A stretch of DNA of 64,000 bases from Lepas anatifera (taxonomy: Eukaryota; Arthropoda; Thecostraca; Lepadidae): assembly GCA_034440635.1 (NCBI GenBank), contig JAOTON010000973.1:186001-250000 (forward strand), given 5' to 3'. Under the pieces are notes generated by a model. The model saw only the letters and a program-made list of their open reading frames with translations, was not told the DNA's origin and ran no database searches. Below, piece after piece: positions 29,189 to 39,989 of this stretch. Position numbers and translations under genes: made by a program. The stretch's first letter is position 1; every line of letters begins with the position of its first letter.

Positions 29189-30550
29189 AGACATAGCCAG
29201 CACAAACAGGGCACCCAACCACAGCGACAGCGCACTCCCCGGCTATGGCACCACCACAACCTTTAAAGGGAAAGAGAAAATAAACAGAAGCGGGCAAATG
29301 AAAAAACGCAATGAACACTGAATTTATGTTAAATACACGTCAAAGAACAAATAGTCACAGAAATATCTTAACCAGGATAATTCCAAGTCGAGGGCCCACA
29401 TATGTTACAGATGCAATAAATAGTACGCAGGGGCAGCGCAAAAATAATTAATTACCAACTAAAGAACGAAGAGCAAGGGTTTCCGCAGTAATGAAACAGC
29501 TCAAACTCAAGTCTATACTCACATCTGAACAGCGAGACAAATTATGAGGTTAGTAAAATCAAATCAACAAACCAAAAAACTACTAAAAGCGAAACAAAAA
29601 CAATTACGGAATATACAACAGAAAAAGCGGAGATAAATAAAGAAGATACCGGAAACATACTTGAGAAAAACTAGAAAGACAGACAACTAAATCATTTGCT
29701 GACAAAAATGCCTCCTGGCACTGCTGAGAATGGGCGAACCCTTCTCATCGCCTACTGGGGAGACGGTATCTGTGTGGTGGGGCTGCGCGCCGCGTTGCCT
29801 GTCTCGCTCCCCCCCCACCAACTGGGACTGATGATCCGTGGAATGGGCTGTAGGCTGTTCGGCCGACTGAAACGGAAACAGGATGGTCAGTATGATGAAG
29901 CTAACCAACTCTAGGATGAGACCAGCCCGAAGTCCGACGCGATATAAAATAATGAACACCATCTCACTGGCCGGCTCACCGTGTCGCCCGGCTGTTATAT
30001 AATGCTGTCGCGGGTGCACGAGTAAAGTGTTGACTTCGCACATGATTTAGTTGTCTGTCTTTTTAGTTTTTCTTAAGTTTGTTTCCGGTATCTTCTGTAT
30101 TTATCTCCGCTTTTTCTGTTGTATATGTGCCGTTATTGTTTTTGTTTCGCTTTTTAGTAGTTTTTTGGTTTGTTGATTTGATTTTACTAACCTCATAATT
30201 TGTCTCGCTATTTAGATATGAGTATAGACTTGAGTTTGATCTGTTTCATTACTGCGGAAACCCTTGCTCTTTGTTCTTTAGTTGGTGATTAATCATTTTT
30301 GCGCTGCCCCGCGTACTATTTATTGCATCTGTAACATATGTAGGCCCTCGACTTGGAATTATCCTTGTTAAGATATTTCTGTGACTATTTGTTCTTTGAC
30401 ATGTATTTAACATAAATTCAGTGTTCATTGCGTTTTTCATTTGCTCGCTTCTGTTTATTTTCTCTTTCCCCTTTAAAGGTTGTGGTGGTGCCATAGCCGG
30501 GGAGTGCGCTGTCGCTGTGGTTGGGTGCCCTGTTTGTGCTGGCTATGTCT
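29189..30550 (-). mobile_element. Non-autonomous element with 0.5 kb inverted arms
   Basis: Arms 29189-29694 and 30042-30550 are inverted copies (e.g. AGACATAGCCAGCACAAACA at the left outer end against its complement at the right), over 90% alike by eye. The 350-bp centre, read on minus, starts with a TATATAA-containing, GC-rich block (30037-29971) that recurs at 37995-38060. No known protein was recognised. The topology is inverted 3' part, body, then 3' part, as in the Penelope element 2 kb to the left. (TTGAAC)4 follows directly at 30550-30575. Confidence 0.65.
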
Positions 30551-30575
30551 TGAACTTGAACTTGAACTTGAAGGA
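30550..30575. repeat. (TTGAAC)n short tail
   Basis: Four TTGAAC units sit at the boundary between the inverted-arm element and the minus-strand LINE. On minus this is (GTTCAA)n, a plausible 3' tail of a CR1/L2-type LINE; it could instead belong to the neighbouring element. Confidence 0.5.
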
Positions 30576-30647
30576 TACGGACTTAATGAGGCTCTAGGCC
30601 TGTAGGTGTCCGGTCTTAGTGAGCTCGTGTAAGTGTGGTTTCACTAC

Positions 30648-32183
30648 CTAATCCGTGTCAGGTGTAGTATACCAGTAGTCTTCCCAGTGTTTGTCAAGCC
30701 TGGTCTTGAATGTGTTGACAGTAGGTGCAGTGACAACATGACTGGGGAGACCATTCCAGTCGTTAACAACCCTAATGCCGAATGCATTGCGACGGATACG
30801 AGACTCGGCACAAGGTTTAACCAGTTTGTATTCGTGTCCCCTCGTCCGAGAGTTAGCGTCTCGCTGGAAGAAGCGTTCAGGGTCGAGATCGATGTCGCCA
30901 TGAAATATCTGGAATACGCGGATCATGTCCCCCCGTCGCCTTCTGTAGTATAGAGAGGGAAGTCGAAGATCTTGCAGCCTCTCACTGTACGGCTTATGTC
31001 GTATTTCAGGGATCATTCGGGAGGCACGCCGTTGCACTCTATCGACCTTTTTCTGGTCTTCTCGGTTGAAGGGCCCCCAGAGCAAGTTCCCATATTCAAG
31101 ATATGGTCTCACAAGAGTTTTGAAGAGAATCGGAAGCGACACCAGGTTGATTGCACGAAATGATCTACGAATCAATGCTAGGATTTGGGAACTCTTTGCC
31201 ACCGCAGATGCCGCCTGAGCACGAAACTTCATGTCTGCGTCGATAATGACTCCTAGGTCTCTTTCCTGGGCAGAATGGGCGAGCAGACTATCTCTCATTG
31301 TGTATGTGTGCTGCTCATTGGTTGTTCCGAGATGGAGTACAGTGCACTTTCCCTTGTTAAAAGACAACTGCCAGGTGTCAGACCATGCAACAGCACGATC
31401 CAGGTCTGCCTGAAGAATCAGTGAAGAAATGGTCGAGCTAAGCGGAGCGTACACCTTTGTATCGTCCGCGAACACCTTTGGAGTCGTATGGAACACATCA
31501 GGCAGATCGTTCACATACACCACAAACAGTAGGGGCCCCAGCACGGATCCCTGAGGTACACCGCTCACCACAGGAACCCAATTTGATTCACATCCATCCA
31601 CCACTACTCGCTGCTCTCTATCTCTCAAGAAGTCTCTTATCCAGGCAAGTATTTTCCCTAAGATGCCATAACCTTGCAGTTTGCAGAGCAGTCTTTCATG
31701 AGGCACAGAGTCAAAGGCTTTCTGAAAATCTAAATATACTGCATCAACTGGCTGCCCTGCCTTGATACTCCTACTCCAATCGTCAACAGCCTCTAAAAGT
31801 TGGGAGTCGCATGAGCGGCGGGGGCGAAAGCCATGTTGAGCAGCAGAAAGCAGGTGATTCCGTAACAGATGCTGCATCACCTGGTCACGGATGAGACCCT
31901 CCAGTACTCTACAGGGTATGCAAGTTATGCTAATGGGCCCGTAACTGCTAGCGCTCTGGCGGTCACCTTTCTTAAAAATCGGCACCACCGACCCTCTTTT
32001 CCAAGTGTGCGGAAGCAGTCCTTCACCAAGGGTTCTCCTATACAGAGTTGAAAGTGGTGCAGCAAGGACATCAGCAGCCTCGTGCAGGACTCGAGGATGT
32101 AAGTTGTCAGGACCTTGGTTGCTGGTGGTTTTGAGACAACGGAGTTTCTGGTGAATGTGTTCGGGAGTGATGACAAAGTTCAC
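30648..32183 (-). CDS. LINE ORF2 reverse transcriptase
   Basis: 511 codons, open. Motifs: SNQGPDNLHPRVLHEAA, WKRGSVVPIFKKGD (fingers), QHGFRPRRSCDSQLLE, VYLDFQKAFDSVPHERLL, GVPQGSVLGPLLFVVYVNDL and FADDTKVYAPL, with the catalytic Asp pair. The C-terminal part has RPYLEYGNLLWGPF and KVDRVQRRASRMIPE, then a basic end (RGDMIRVFQI, NGLPSHVVTAPTVNTFK). The P at GPISIT, where SYRPIS is usual, is one sign of decay. It would drive target-primed reverse transcription in the nucleus. Confidence 0.88.
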   Translation of the reverse strand: MNFVITPEHIHQKLRCLKTTSNQGPDNLHPRVLHEAADVLAAPLSTLYRRTLGEGLLPHTWKRGSVVPIFKKGDRQSASSYGPISITCIPCRVLEGLIRDQVMQHLLRNHLLSAAQHGFRPRRSCDSQLLEAVDDWSRSIKAGQPVDAVYLDFQKAFDSVPHERLLCKLQGYGILGKILAWIRDFLRDREQRVVVDGCESNWVPVVSGVPQGSVLGPLLFVVYVNDLPDVFHTTPKVFADDTKVYAPLSSTISSLILQADLDRAVAWSDTWQLSFNKGKCTVLHLGTTNEQHTYTMRDSLLAHSAQERDLGVIIDADMKFRAQAASAVAKSSQILALIRRSFRAINLVSLPILFKTLVRPYLEYGNLLWGPFNREDQKKVDRVQRRASRMIPEIRHKPYSERLQDLRLPSLYYRRRRGDMIRVFQIFHGDIDLDPERFFQRDANSRTRGHEYKLVKPCAESRIRRNAFGIRVVNDWNGLPSHVVTAPTVNTFKTRLDKHWEDYWYTTPDTD

Positions 32184-32628
32184 CAGATGTTCGCCTACAC
32201 AGCGATTTGAGAAATCTGGAACAGCTGCAGTGTCCTCTCTGGTAAAAACAGAAGCAAAAAAACTTGTTTAACAATGTTGCTTTCACGAGAGCACTGCACT
32301 GAACGACTCCGTTTTCGTCCTTCAAATCGCTGACTCGGGACCTAGCCTTCACTCGTCTTCACTCCTTCACATGTCTCCAAAATGGTTTGATTGACTGCTT
32401 AATACTGCCTATTATCTTATTTTCGTGCTCTAGCAGCAGTCTCCTCGTTAGGGCACGAAGTCGATTGTTAAGCATGGCATAACGAGCGTGGTTCAGCATG
32501 CGCTGCATCTCATCCTGTGTGTGTCGGTATATATTCCAGGCAGATTGTTTCTTTTTCCTCAGCTTGAGAACCTCACGTGTTAGATAAATGTTTTTCTGTT
32601 GCCTTCCGCTGTACGATTGGGGATGCAC
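32184..32628 (-). pseudogene. LINE ORF2 linker, frameshifted
   Basis: The segment between endonuclease and RT is spread over three frames: REVLKLRKKKQSAWNIYRHT with PFWRHVKE (32359-32628) and VKARSRVSDLKDENG with LLNKFF (about 32250-32352), before the RT frame resumes. At least three frame breaks lie near 32600, 32345 and 32250. Confidence 0.75.
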
Positions 32629-33512
32629 GTGAAAGCGGCAGTCTCTATAGCATGAGTAAAGTAGGAGAAAGCTTCATCGATAGGCAAGGTTTGAATACTG
32701 TGCCAGTCAGTGGACGATAACATGAGCCTGAGACTCGCCAAGTCAGCTCGCAGGAAATTTGGCTTACTTGATTTGACCACTGGCAATGGAGTGTAGCACC
32801 ATAGACTGAAGCGCAGCGTCAAATGGTCGCTTTTGCCAAGCCCTAGCAAGTAATCCATATTTGTGACTGAATGTGGTTCGTTGCTGATCACGAGATCTAG
32901 TAGATTCGGAGATTCACCCACCCTGTATCTAGTGGGGTACTGGACATGTTGAAAGAGAAAGCTGTCTTGCAAAAGTTGAATGAAGTTATGAGAGATATGA
33001 GAATGTGGGGCAGTTGACATACACAAATTCCAATCAATTTGGGGCAGGTTAAAGTCCCCAGCGATCAAGAGGTGAGTATGGTTACCTGAGCACACAGATC
33101 TAAACAGGCCACAGAGAGAGTCAAGGGACTGTGGTGCAGTCACCGATGGACTCCGATAGACACAACCAATCATAACACTGTCACCATTCTTTAACCTCAG
33201 CGTCACCCAGACATGTTCGACATGAAGAAAACCCTCCACTTTGAATTCGGAACTAGCCAAATGCTCTCTGACAAAAATGCACACTCCCCGTGTACCTGAG
33301 GCACCTAAGCGAGACTGTGAGGGATCAAAATTAATGAAGGATACGTATCCTGAAACTGATATAAGAGCGAGCGAAATAGGAAGAGTTTGCGCCTTGGGAA
33401 TGATCTCAGTGAGAAGAATTATGTCTGGCTCGCTACCAGCAATAGCTACACACAACTCTTCACGTTTATTCAGAAACTGATCTGTGTTGGTGTACCTGAT
33501 GTTTAACTTGTG
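32580..33512 (-). CDS. LINE ORF2 endonuclease domain
   Basis: Exonuclease-endonuclease-phosphatase fold. The frame is readable from about 33512 (KLNIRYTNTDQFLNKREEL), then PDIILLTEIIP (the catalytic Glu), GVCIFVREHLAS, CVYRSPSV, LLIAGDFNLPQIDW (GDFN), PNLLDLVIS and GLGKSDHLTLRF (SDH). All catalytic landmarks are present. The frame ends in a shift near 32600. Confidence 0.85.
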   Translation of the reverse strand, partial: HKLNIRYTNTDQFLNKREELCVAIAGSEPDIILLTEIIPKAQTLPISLALISVSGYVSFINFDPSQSRLGASGTRGVCIFVREHLASSEFKVEGFLHVEHVWVTLRLKNGDSVMIGCVYRSPSVTAPQSLDSLCGLFRSVCSGNHTHLLIAGDFNLPQIDWNLCMSTAPHSHISHNFIQLLQDSFLFQHVQYPTRYRVGESPNLLDLVISNEPHSVTNMDYLLGLGKSDHLTLRFSLWCYTPLPVVKSSKPNFLRADLASLRLMLSSTDWHSIQTLPIDEAFSYFTHAIETAAFTCIPNRTAEGNRKTFI

Positions 33513-33530
33513 ATCACCTGTTGGGTGTAG

Positions 33531-33960
33531 TCAATTTGAATGTTGGTGAGGATGACTGGGCACGGATACCTCAGCAGAGGAAGGTGAATTTCTAGAGGCA
33601 GAAGCGCCCTCCATCGCCACAGAGTTGGGTACCTCCATAGGCAGTGGGTATGTAGCCTCTGAAGCTGGCGGATTTTGTCGTTCTACTTCGGGCGTGCTGC
33701 TGTTGGGCTGGGAATTTTGAACAGCTGATCCAGCATGATCCCTCTCAGTACCCGGTTGAGCCTGGACACCACGACTGAAATTGTCTAAGGGCAGCTCTGA
33801 GCTGTTTTGGGGTCGTGAAGAATCACTGGACTCTGTTCCCTGCCCCCGGATGTGTGTCCTTGGAGGCTGCACGGGTCCCCGTTCCATTACTTTCCTAGCT
33901 ACAATCTTCCCACGCACGATGGTCAGGTCAGTCTCTCCAGCAGCCCTTCTACTAGTTAAT
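33531..33960 (-). CDS. LINE ORF1 C-terminal piece
   Basis: It continues ORF1 after the insertion: AAGETDLTIVRGKIVARKVM followed by a Pro/Ser-rich tail ending at the stop at 33531. In related LINEs this GETDLxIxRGKIV block directly follows the RRKLRAELK block, which here lies 1.8 kb away at about 35745. Confidence 0.65.
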
Positions 33961-35735
33961 TCTACTAGTTAATCTACTAGTTAATCCTTCTACTAGTTAA
34001 TACTCGGCACGCGAGTGGGAAGGCATGTTCAAACTGGTGCGGTATATTTATTTAGGTTGAATGTGTTGTTGTTTATGGCAGAGAAAGGCACTACGCATAT
34101 CGTGTGATGGAATCCGATCTCCTAGCACTGCTCAGTGTCGAGGGGCGTCGTCACGGACTTTGGAGTGGAGGGAGGGCGGGGGCGACCCTGTGATGGAAAC
34201 CTATATCTATCCACCTCTATGTTCGGTCGGTTTGATACTGAAGCGCAATCTTTAGTCATGTTAAACAGGAACGCAGCCTGATTAAAATAGCAAAAGGGAA
34301 CATATTGTCCTAAAATTAGACACGTTCACCGGTACCCACGAGCCCTTCTCTAGTTTTGTAAGAGTGTTAGGTATCTGGCCTCCCAGGTCCTTGGTTGCTG
34401 ACGCCTTGGTCAGATGAGTTTGATAAAGGTACAGGCTCGATCAGCACATTGGGAAACAGGAACGCTATTTTCGGATTGTCGGCTCCAATGTCACAATGTG
34501 GAGTAAGGTCGACCTGGCACTGCTAAACGGTGGTAATCTATGCTATCTATGCTATGTTAAACGGTATCTATCTATGTACGGGGCCGGCGCGTCCGGGGAC
34601 ATATTCGACATCTCGGGCGTCGGGGCGAGTGGCGGGGGGCCGGACTTTTGCGGAGGACCGGGGGACTGGGGACGGTGGGGTGGGCCTGACGTCGCTTGTG
34701 TCGGTGGGGGGAGGCTGACGTCTCTGATGCCGACATCGCGGCAGCTCGTCCGTGGTGCCTGTATAGGCCTCACGGGCCGTGACTCCATGTGTCTTGTTTT
34801 TTGCCTCATATATACATCTATCAACTGTGAACAACCTAGCTCGTCTAAAAGAATGCACAAATATTACATTGAAAAAAACCTTAAAATTAACTCTGAACGT
34901 ATTAATGTCATGCTTCTCCGCGTCTCGGCCATGTGTGACGGGAGTCTTCATCCCGATGTCGAGGCGGTTGCCGCGTGTGTGGGGGGCGATCGCTGTGCCC
35001 AGGCGTGTTGCCTCTTGTGTTTCGTATGAAGTCGGCCGGAATTAAGTGTATCCTGAATTTTCTGTTCTCAAAGATAATATTTGCAATATTTTCCTCTGGA
35101 CGCATGTGACCGCAATGCTCCAGTATCTGTATTACATGTCAACATTAGTGGTTTGATGATCTGATGATATACTGCCATGCTGCCCGTTATATGTATTTCA
35201 AGGACATTTCACGTGCCACATCCACTGCCTTTCCCTCAAGTTAAACAGCCTCTCCTTCCATCTCTTCACAAACGCTATCCTCACAACCTAGTTGCCCAAA
35301 CGCCTTCCGTTCGTCGCGCCCCCAGCGCTGGCTCATCCGCGTCCTGATGCTCGCGCCCGCCGCGCCATGCGCGCCGTCTCGCCGCCGTCCCCTCGCCCCC
35401 CCCCGACGCCGCCGCCGTCGCCCCCCCCCGACGCCGCCGCCGCCCCCTCCCCCGACGCCGCCGCCGTCGCCCCCGACGCCGCCGTCGCCCCCGACGCCAC
35501 CGCCGTCCCCTCCCCCGACGCCGCCGCCGTCGATTTCGCAGTGGACTCTGGAGTGGATCGCGTAGGAGCCGCGCTGTACTTTGCGTCCCGCGTTCCCCCG
35601 CCAAAAATATAACGCCGTTATTCCCCGCGTAGTGTCGGTCCATGTTCGCGAGCGCACCCCCTGCGCACCTAATCCTATCCCTGGTCGTTTTATAATGTGC
35701 AGTGTATTATTATGATGGACAATATATGTTAACGG
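33960..35735. mobile_element. 1.8 kb unknown insertion splitting LINE ORF1
   Basis: The LINE reading stops at RAELK (35740) and resumes at AAGETDL (33955). The intervening DNA has no LINE similarity. It begins with four copies of CTACTAGTTAAT (33950-34000) and contains GC-rich blocks at 34580-34720 and 35290-35540. I found no terminal inverted repeats and no clear target duplication. Open frames inside (34496-35029 plus) are unassigned. It may be a non-autonomous element. Confidence 0.6.
35385..35535. repeat. GC-rich minisatellite (CCCCGACGCCGCCGCCGTCG)
   Basis: About 150 bp of imperfect CCCCGACGCCGCCGCC/GTCGCC units; the plus frame reads PPTPPPSPP and minus reads GGGVGGDGG. Simple-sequence expansion inside the 1.8 kb insertion. 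Confidence 0.85.
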
Positions 35736-37194
35736 TTTCAATTCTGCACGCAACTTACGACGCTCCTCCCTCTCCCTAAATGTGAGATCAGGGCTTAGGT
35801 AGATGTTTGACCACTTAGTGTTCTTCTTAAGCTGTGGAGCCAGCCTAAGAAGCTCATACTTGCATTGTTCAGAGTCTAGAGTGACAATGAGGAGGCGAGG
35901 CTTGCTAACAGAGACCGCACCTGGGCGGAAGGACTTTGAAACCCTGACATTTAGGCTGAAGGTCTCATGGGACCATGTCCACAAAGGCAGCACAGTCTGC
36001 CTGGGATCTTGAACCGTGTGATTCACTAGACTGCTCTGGGAAGTTGTGAACAACAAGATTACACTTTCGTTTGTCACAATCAAGAAAGTCATCAAAAACC
36101 CTGGACATTGTATGTGTGTCCTTGTTCGCAGATGCGCTATTGGCCAGTGATGCTGATTCAACCTGATTGATGATGGTCTTGATGACTTTCTCACAGTTAC
36201 CCTGAACAATCTCCGCATATGAGTTTTTTTGTTCCTTATGCTCCTCAGACCATTTTGTCATGAGCCCTGTGTTGTCAAGCATGACCTTGTGCTGTTCTTT
36301 GATGGTTTGTACCATGGCGTCTATTTTTGCCACTACATTGGACTGAAAGTCAACAAACATTTCCCCAATAGTGTGCATGTGTTGGAAAGATTGAGAGCTG
36401 TCCATCTTTTCCTCTAGTGCCTTCAACCTGTCATTGGTTTTAGTGACAAGATCGGTGTTTGATGTCTGATCCTGTCTTTTCAGCCATACTTTGCACTCAT
36501 GGCATAACCAAGTGACTACAGGATGAAATCTGTCGATAGCTTTCAGTGCTGTCTTTGATACACCTTGGCAAGTAGCATGGCACCACATCTGACACTTATC
36601 ACACTGCACTGCATCCACATCCTGCTCGACAACTTCACCACACTCCTTATTTGGTCCTCCTTTGCAAGTGACAGAGGATGTCTCAGTGTCAGCAGAAACA
36701 CCTGATGCAGAAATGCCACCATCAAACTTTCTGATTTCCCGAGACACCAGACCTACTGGAGTGAGAGGAGAGTCAGGGTTTGGGGACATACCCTCACTGG
36801 TGATTCTGCCAGCAGATGTTAAATCAAGGGTCAGTTTTGCCCTATCCTTGACTTCAGTGTCCTGAGAGGTCTGTGGGCCCTTTTCAACAGCTAGTGTTGT
36901 GTCAGTGCGAGATTCACCTACACCTACCCTTTTGCCCATCACACATTGCTCATTCCCTATTTTTGAGAATTTCCTGCTAGTACCCCGCTTCCCACCACAC
37001 CGTGTTGCCAGAATCCATGGCCCCGCCTCCACATCATCATCATTCATGACCTCAACACTCGCTCCGTCACCATGTGCCTTGATCTCTCCATCACCACCTG
37101 CATCGCTTACAACATTTCCACACATATCAATATCCCAATCCCTAGCTCTATGACCATGTGCCACTGGTGGTTCCATGACACTAAGCGATAGCAT
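35736..37194 (-). pseudogene. LINE ORF1 with PHD finger and RRM-like part
   Basis: It starts at an ATG near 37194 (MLSLSVMEPP). Order: a variable N-terminus, a PHD-like C4HC3 finger (VQCDKCQMWCHATCQG then WLCHECKVW), a coiled coil (DRLKALEEKMDSSQSF), an RRM-like entry (KRKCNLVVHNFPEQ), then after a frame break near 35970-35985 the second half (SKPRLLIVTLDSEQ, PDLTFREREERRKLRAELK). Such ORF1 proteins bind LINE RNA. The break is at a short C run (GGTCCCATGAG on minus). Confidence 0.82.
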
Positions 37195-37898
37195 CGCTCA
37201 AAGCCGTAGCAGCTTCGTTTTGCGGACGGTCAGAAGTGTTTTTCTGTTTTGATGTCGGAGGTGGTGACCGAGAGCAAGGCATTATATACCTTTAATTGAA
37301 TAGTGTATATTCTCACGGTATCAACCTGTATGCTATCGTGGCTGAGTGTGATGAATAAGGTGAGTAAGGTGGCGCTTTAGGCAATCTAATAGGCTTGTGA
37401 AAATCATCGGTACTAAATAGAAAATATGTGGAGTTTCATTACAGCTGCAGCTAGCCCTAAATTTTTAAGCGAATTGTAGATGAATCTGCTGGGTGTGTAA
37501 TTAAATGTCTGGTTCAATGAGAAAATGTGGATGTAAGCTTGTATGGAGTGTGTGCCTGTGTCGAAAAAGCGGTCTTAGGTGGTCGTCAACCGCCTCCAAT
37601 AACAAGTATCCAGTATTTGATTGAAAATACAGCTTTCAAATTCAAAGTATTGAATCTTGCTTAGATGTCTTCTCGCTATTCACACATCTTGATAACGTGA
37701 TAGTGTGTATGATTATGCCTTCTACAATGTTCTTTCTTTCTTCTGAGTTTGAATTTTGAAAAAGGCGCCCAATATTTGGTGGGAAACAAGGACAGATATC
37801 AGCGAGGTCAGGGCTGGAGGAGCTCTCTGGAGAGATGTTGCCAGGACGAAGGCCGTGTGTGTGTGTGTGAATGTCTGTGTGTTATATGAAAAACAATA

Positions 37899-37899
<1 letters not shown>

Positions 37900-37991
<92 letters not shown>
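37900..37991. repeat. (AT)n microsatellite
   Basis: About 90 bp of uninterrupted AT, directly followed by a copy of the TATATAA block also found in the 29189-30550 element. Frames across it are artefacts. Confidence 0.97.
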
Positions 37992-37994
<3 letters not shown>

Positions 37995-38060
37995 AAGTCA
38001 ACACTCTACTCGTGCACCCACGACAGCAATATATAACAGCCGGGCGACACGGTGAGCCGG
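37995..38060 (+). repeat. Second copy of a TATATAA-containing block
   Basis: This 66-bp block matches 30037-29971 on minus, with only a few differences: GTCAACACTnTACTCGTGCA, CGACAGCA, TATATAACAGCCGGGCGACA and CGGTGAGCCGG. It may be the promoter end of a dispersed retroelement. Confidence 0.6.
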
Positions 38061-38452
38061 CATGAGCAGTCATAATTGAAGCAATAAGCGACGTTTCAAC
38101 TGCAAAAAACAGGAATCAATATTTGAACATATTATATTTTGAGAAGCAATTCCTGCCCCAGAACATTCTGAACAATCCCGTGACGAACTTAAATTAGAAA
38201 TAAATACTGTACTGTGCACTGCCCCTATCCAGCACCTCACCTAAACCAAAAACAATGATGAATACTCTCCTCCCGAAAATGCTGTAGTAAACACGTAAAC
38301 GTCACAGATGGCGCATTAAAGACATTACGAACCTGACGATGGATAGCACTTTAAAATCACGTGACCAAAAAGGCGTAAGAAAAATCTGCAGGTTCATGTT
38401 AAGGTAATTATGCCTTTGGGGTACTAAAGCCTAAATGACCAGCTGTGTCATT

Positions 38453-38582
38453 GTGTTATTCTGCCGGCAGAACGCAAAATACTGTGCTGCACGCTTGCGC
38501 AGTGATGTATCATGGCTTCAAGATACCACACTGCGCATGCGTGCGGCTACACTAGTATGCATTTTGCTCGCCAGAATAACAC
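38453..38582. repeat. Hairpin MITE of 130 bp
   Basis: GTGTTATTCTGCC at the left and CCAGAATAACAC at the right are inverted. The inner parts (GCACGCTTGCGCAGTG / CACTGCGCATGCGTGC) also pair imperfectly. Non-coding snapback element. Confidence 0.7.
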
Positions 38583-38589
38583 GGCTACT

Positions 38590-39989
38590 AGCATTTTGTT
38601 GCGCACCATGATCGTTTGTGACTAGTGTGGCGCGAGCGGGGCAGTGTTTGTTTGAGCAACGTATCTGGGTCCTGTGAGGCCGGTCGGAAGAAGTTTGTTG
38701 GTTGTTTGGTTTTGTGCCGGCATTGGTATGTTGTAGTAGCAGCAGGGCTTTTGAGCCAAATTCTTCTTAATGCAAATTGCATCGATTGCATTATGCAATA
38801 TCGCTACAAATGTATTGGAATTCAAAGTTTCACTTAAAATTTATAGTCTTCTCAAATATTAATTCCTTGGCTACGTTATAGGTCGGTTCCAACTTCCAAG
38901 TCTGTATTTTGTGTTCGCAACTGTGCTTATTCCTTCAATAAGAATTCTGAAGGAGCGAGACTAGCGCTGCCCTGATATTTGAGCGGATATAAATCGCAAC
39001 ACCTCACTGGACACTTACACCCAGGTTGGCCTTATCTGGATTGAAGTTTGTATTTGCTTTATAATTTGGCAATGCTAGCAAAGCACTTGAGATAGTTGCT
39101 TGTTGGGCTTTGGAATCGCCTCAGTCAACATAATCACATCTGGTTCTGTCTAATTTTTTTATTTGTTCTTTTTATTCGATCTGTTTATACTGAGCAAATA
39201 AGTGATAAATGATAAATACAGCCCAATTCTTGTTTTCTCCATACATTTTCAATGGAGGGGTCAAGATCTGTACCTGACCCTAGGTCGTCAATATGAAAAA
39301 TCCCGGAATATATTTTGCAGTACTCAGGGCCCCATTATGTGGTATAAGTTTCAATCTGATAGATTCACCCATTTCGTACTTATGCCATTAAAAATAATTG
39401 GAGGTGATGTCACGACCTACACTGGTTACCTGACCTGAAATGACCCAACCTAAAAATTTTGGGGAAAGTTGCAGAATTTATCAAGGATAAGGTGTGCCAA
39501 GTAAGGTGGTGCTTCACCCTGCCATTTTTCGTGCTGCGGAAAAAAACGGGGGTTGCTTCAAACACCCCCACCAGGCAGAGGTTAAACATAACCTCACCTT
39601 ACTATAGAAATGTTGTCGACCAACATCTTTGAAGCCAGCCAAGACATGACTTAATATTTTCTTGTTAACTTTGTCATCTTTTGTGCGAGAATAAAATGTG
39701 TGGTGAATTGAATTGAGATCTGGTCTGGCATGTCTAGCAGGATGAAGTCTGTAGTTGAATGCAACATGCTACCTGGCTAACTTCAAACTGTCAAATTATA
39801 TGTTCTGGCTTTAACATTGCCTTATTACACTGTAAGTAAAACCAAATGGGACATATTAACGTAGTCTCGATCCCCGTGACTGGGGACTGCCTTCTCTGTC
39901 CCATCTGACATTTTTCTTCTGAGGCGATCACATGACATTCTCCAGCATCGAACAGCTTACCATAACTGACGTCGCTCCGCCTCAGAGCC
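38590..39989. other. Upstream flank of MOGS
   Basis: No exon was recognised. It holds a diverged AGGTCA-rich repeat at about 39235-39600 (TACCTGACCCTAGGTCGTC, ACCTGACCTGAAATGACCC), related to 14480-14860. The MOGS promoter should lie near 39700-39985, but I see no clear TATA box or initiator. Confidence 0.4.

Larger units (their letters stand above)
30576..37290 (-). mobile_element. CR1/L2-like LINE, decayed and split
   Basis: On the minus strand: ORF1 with a PHD-like finger (37194 to about 35736), an unrelated 1.8 kb insertion (about 33960-35735), the rest of ORF1 (33960-33531), then ORF2 with endonuclease (33512-32580), linker (about 32630-32180) and reverse transcriptase (32183-30648). 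A PHD-bearing ORF1 together with an apurinic-type endonuclease and an FADDTKVY reverse transcriptase points to the CR1/L2/Rex group. Several frameshifts show that the copy is dead. The 5' boundary is estimated. Confidence 0.82.

Noticed and set aside
21434..30575. CRISPR array among the repeats
   Set aside because: No regularly spaced identical repeats with unique spacers, and the DNA is clearly eukaryotic.
34496..35029. 177-codon plus-strand ORF
   Set aside because: No recognisable motif, and it lies inside an insertion of unknown origin; not enough support for a gene.
35241..35700. Gly/Arg- or Pro-rich protein
   Set aside because: Translation of a GC-rich minisatellite downstream of the true end of LINE similarity near 35740.
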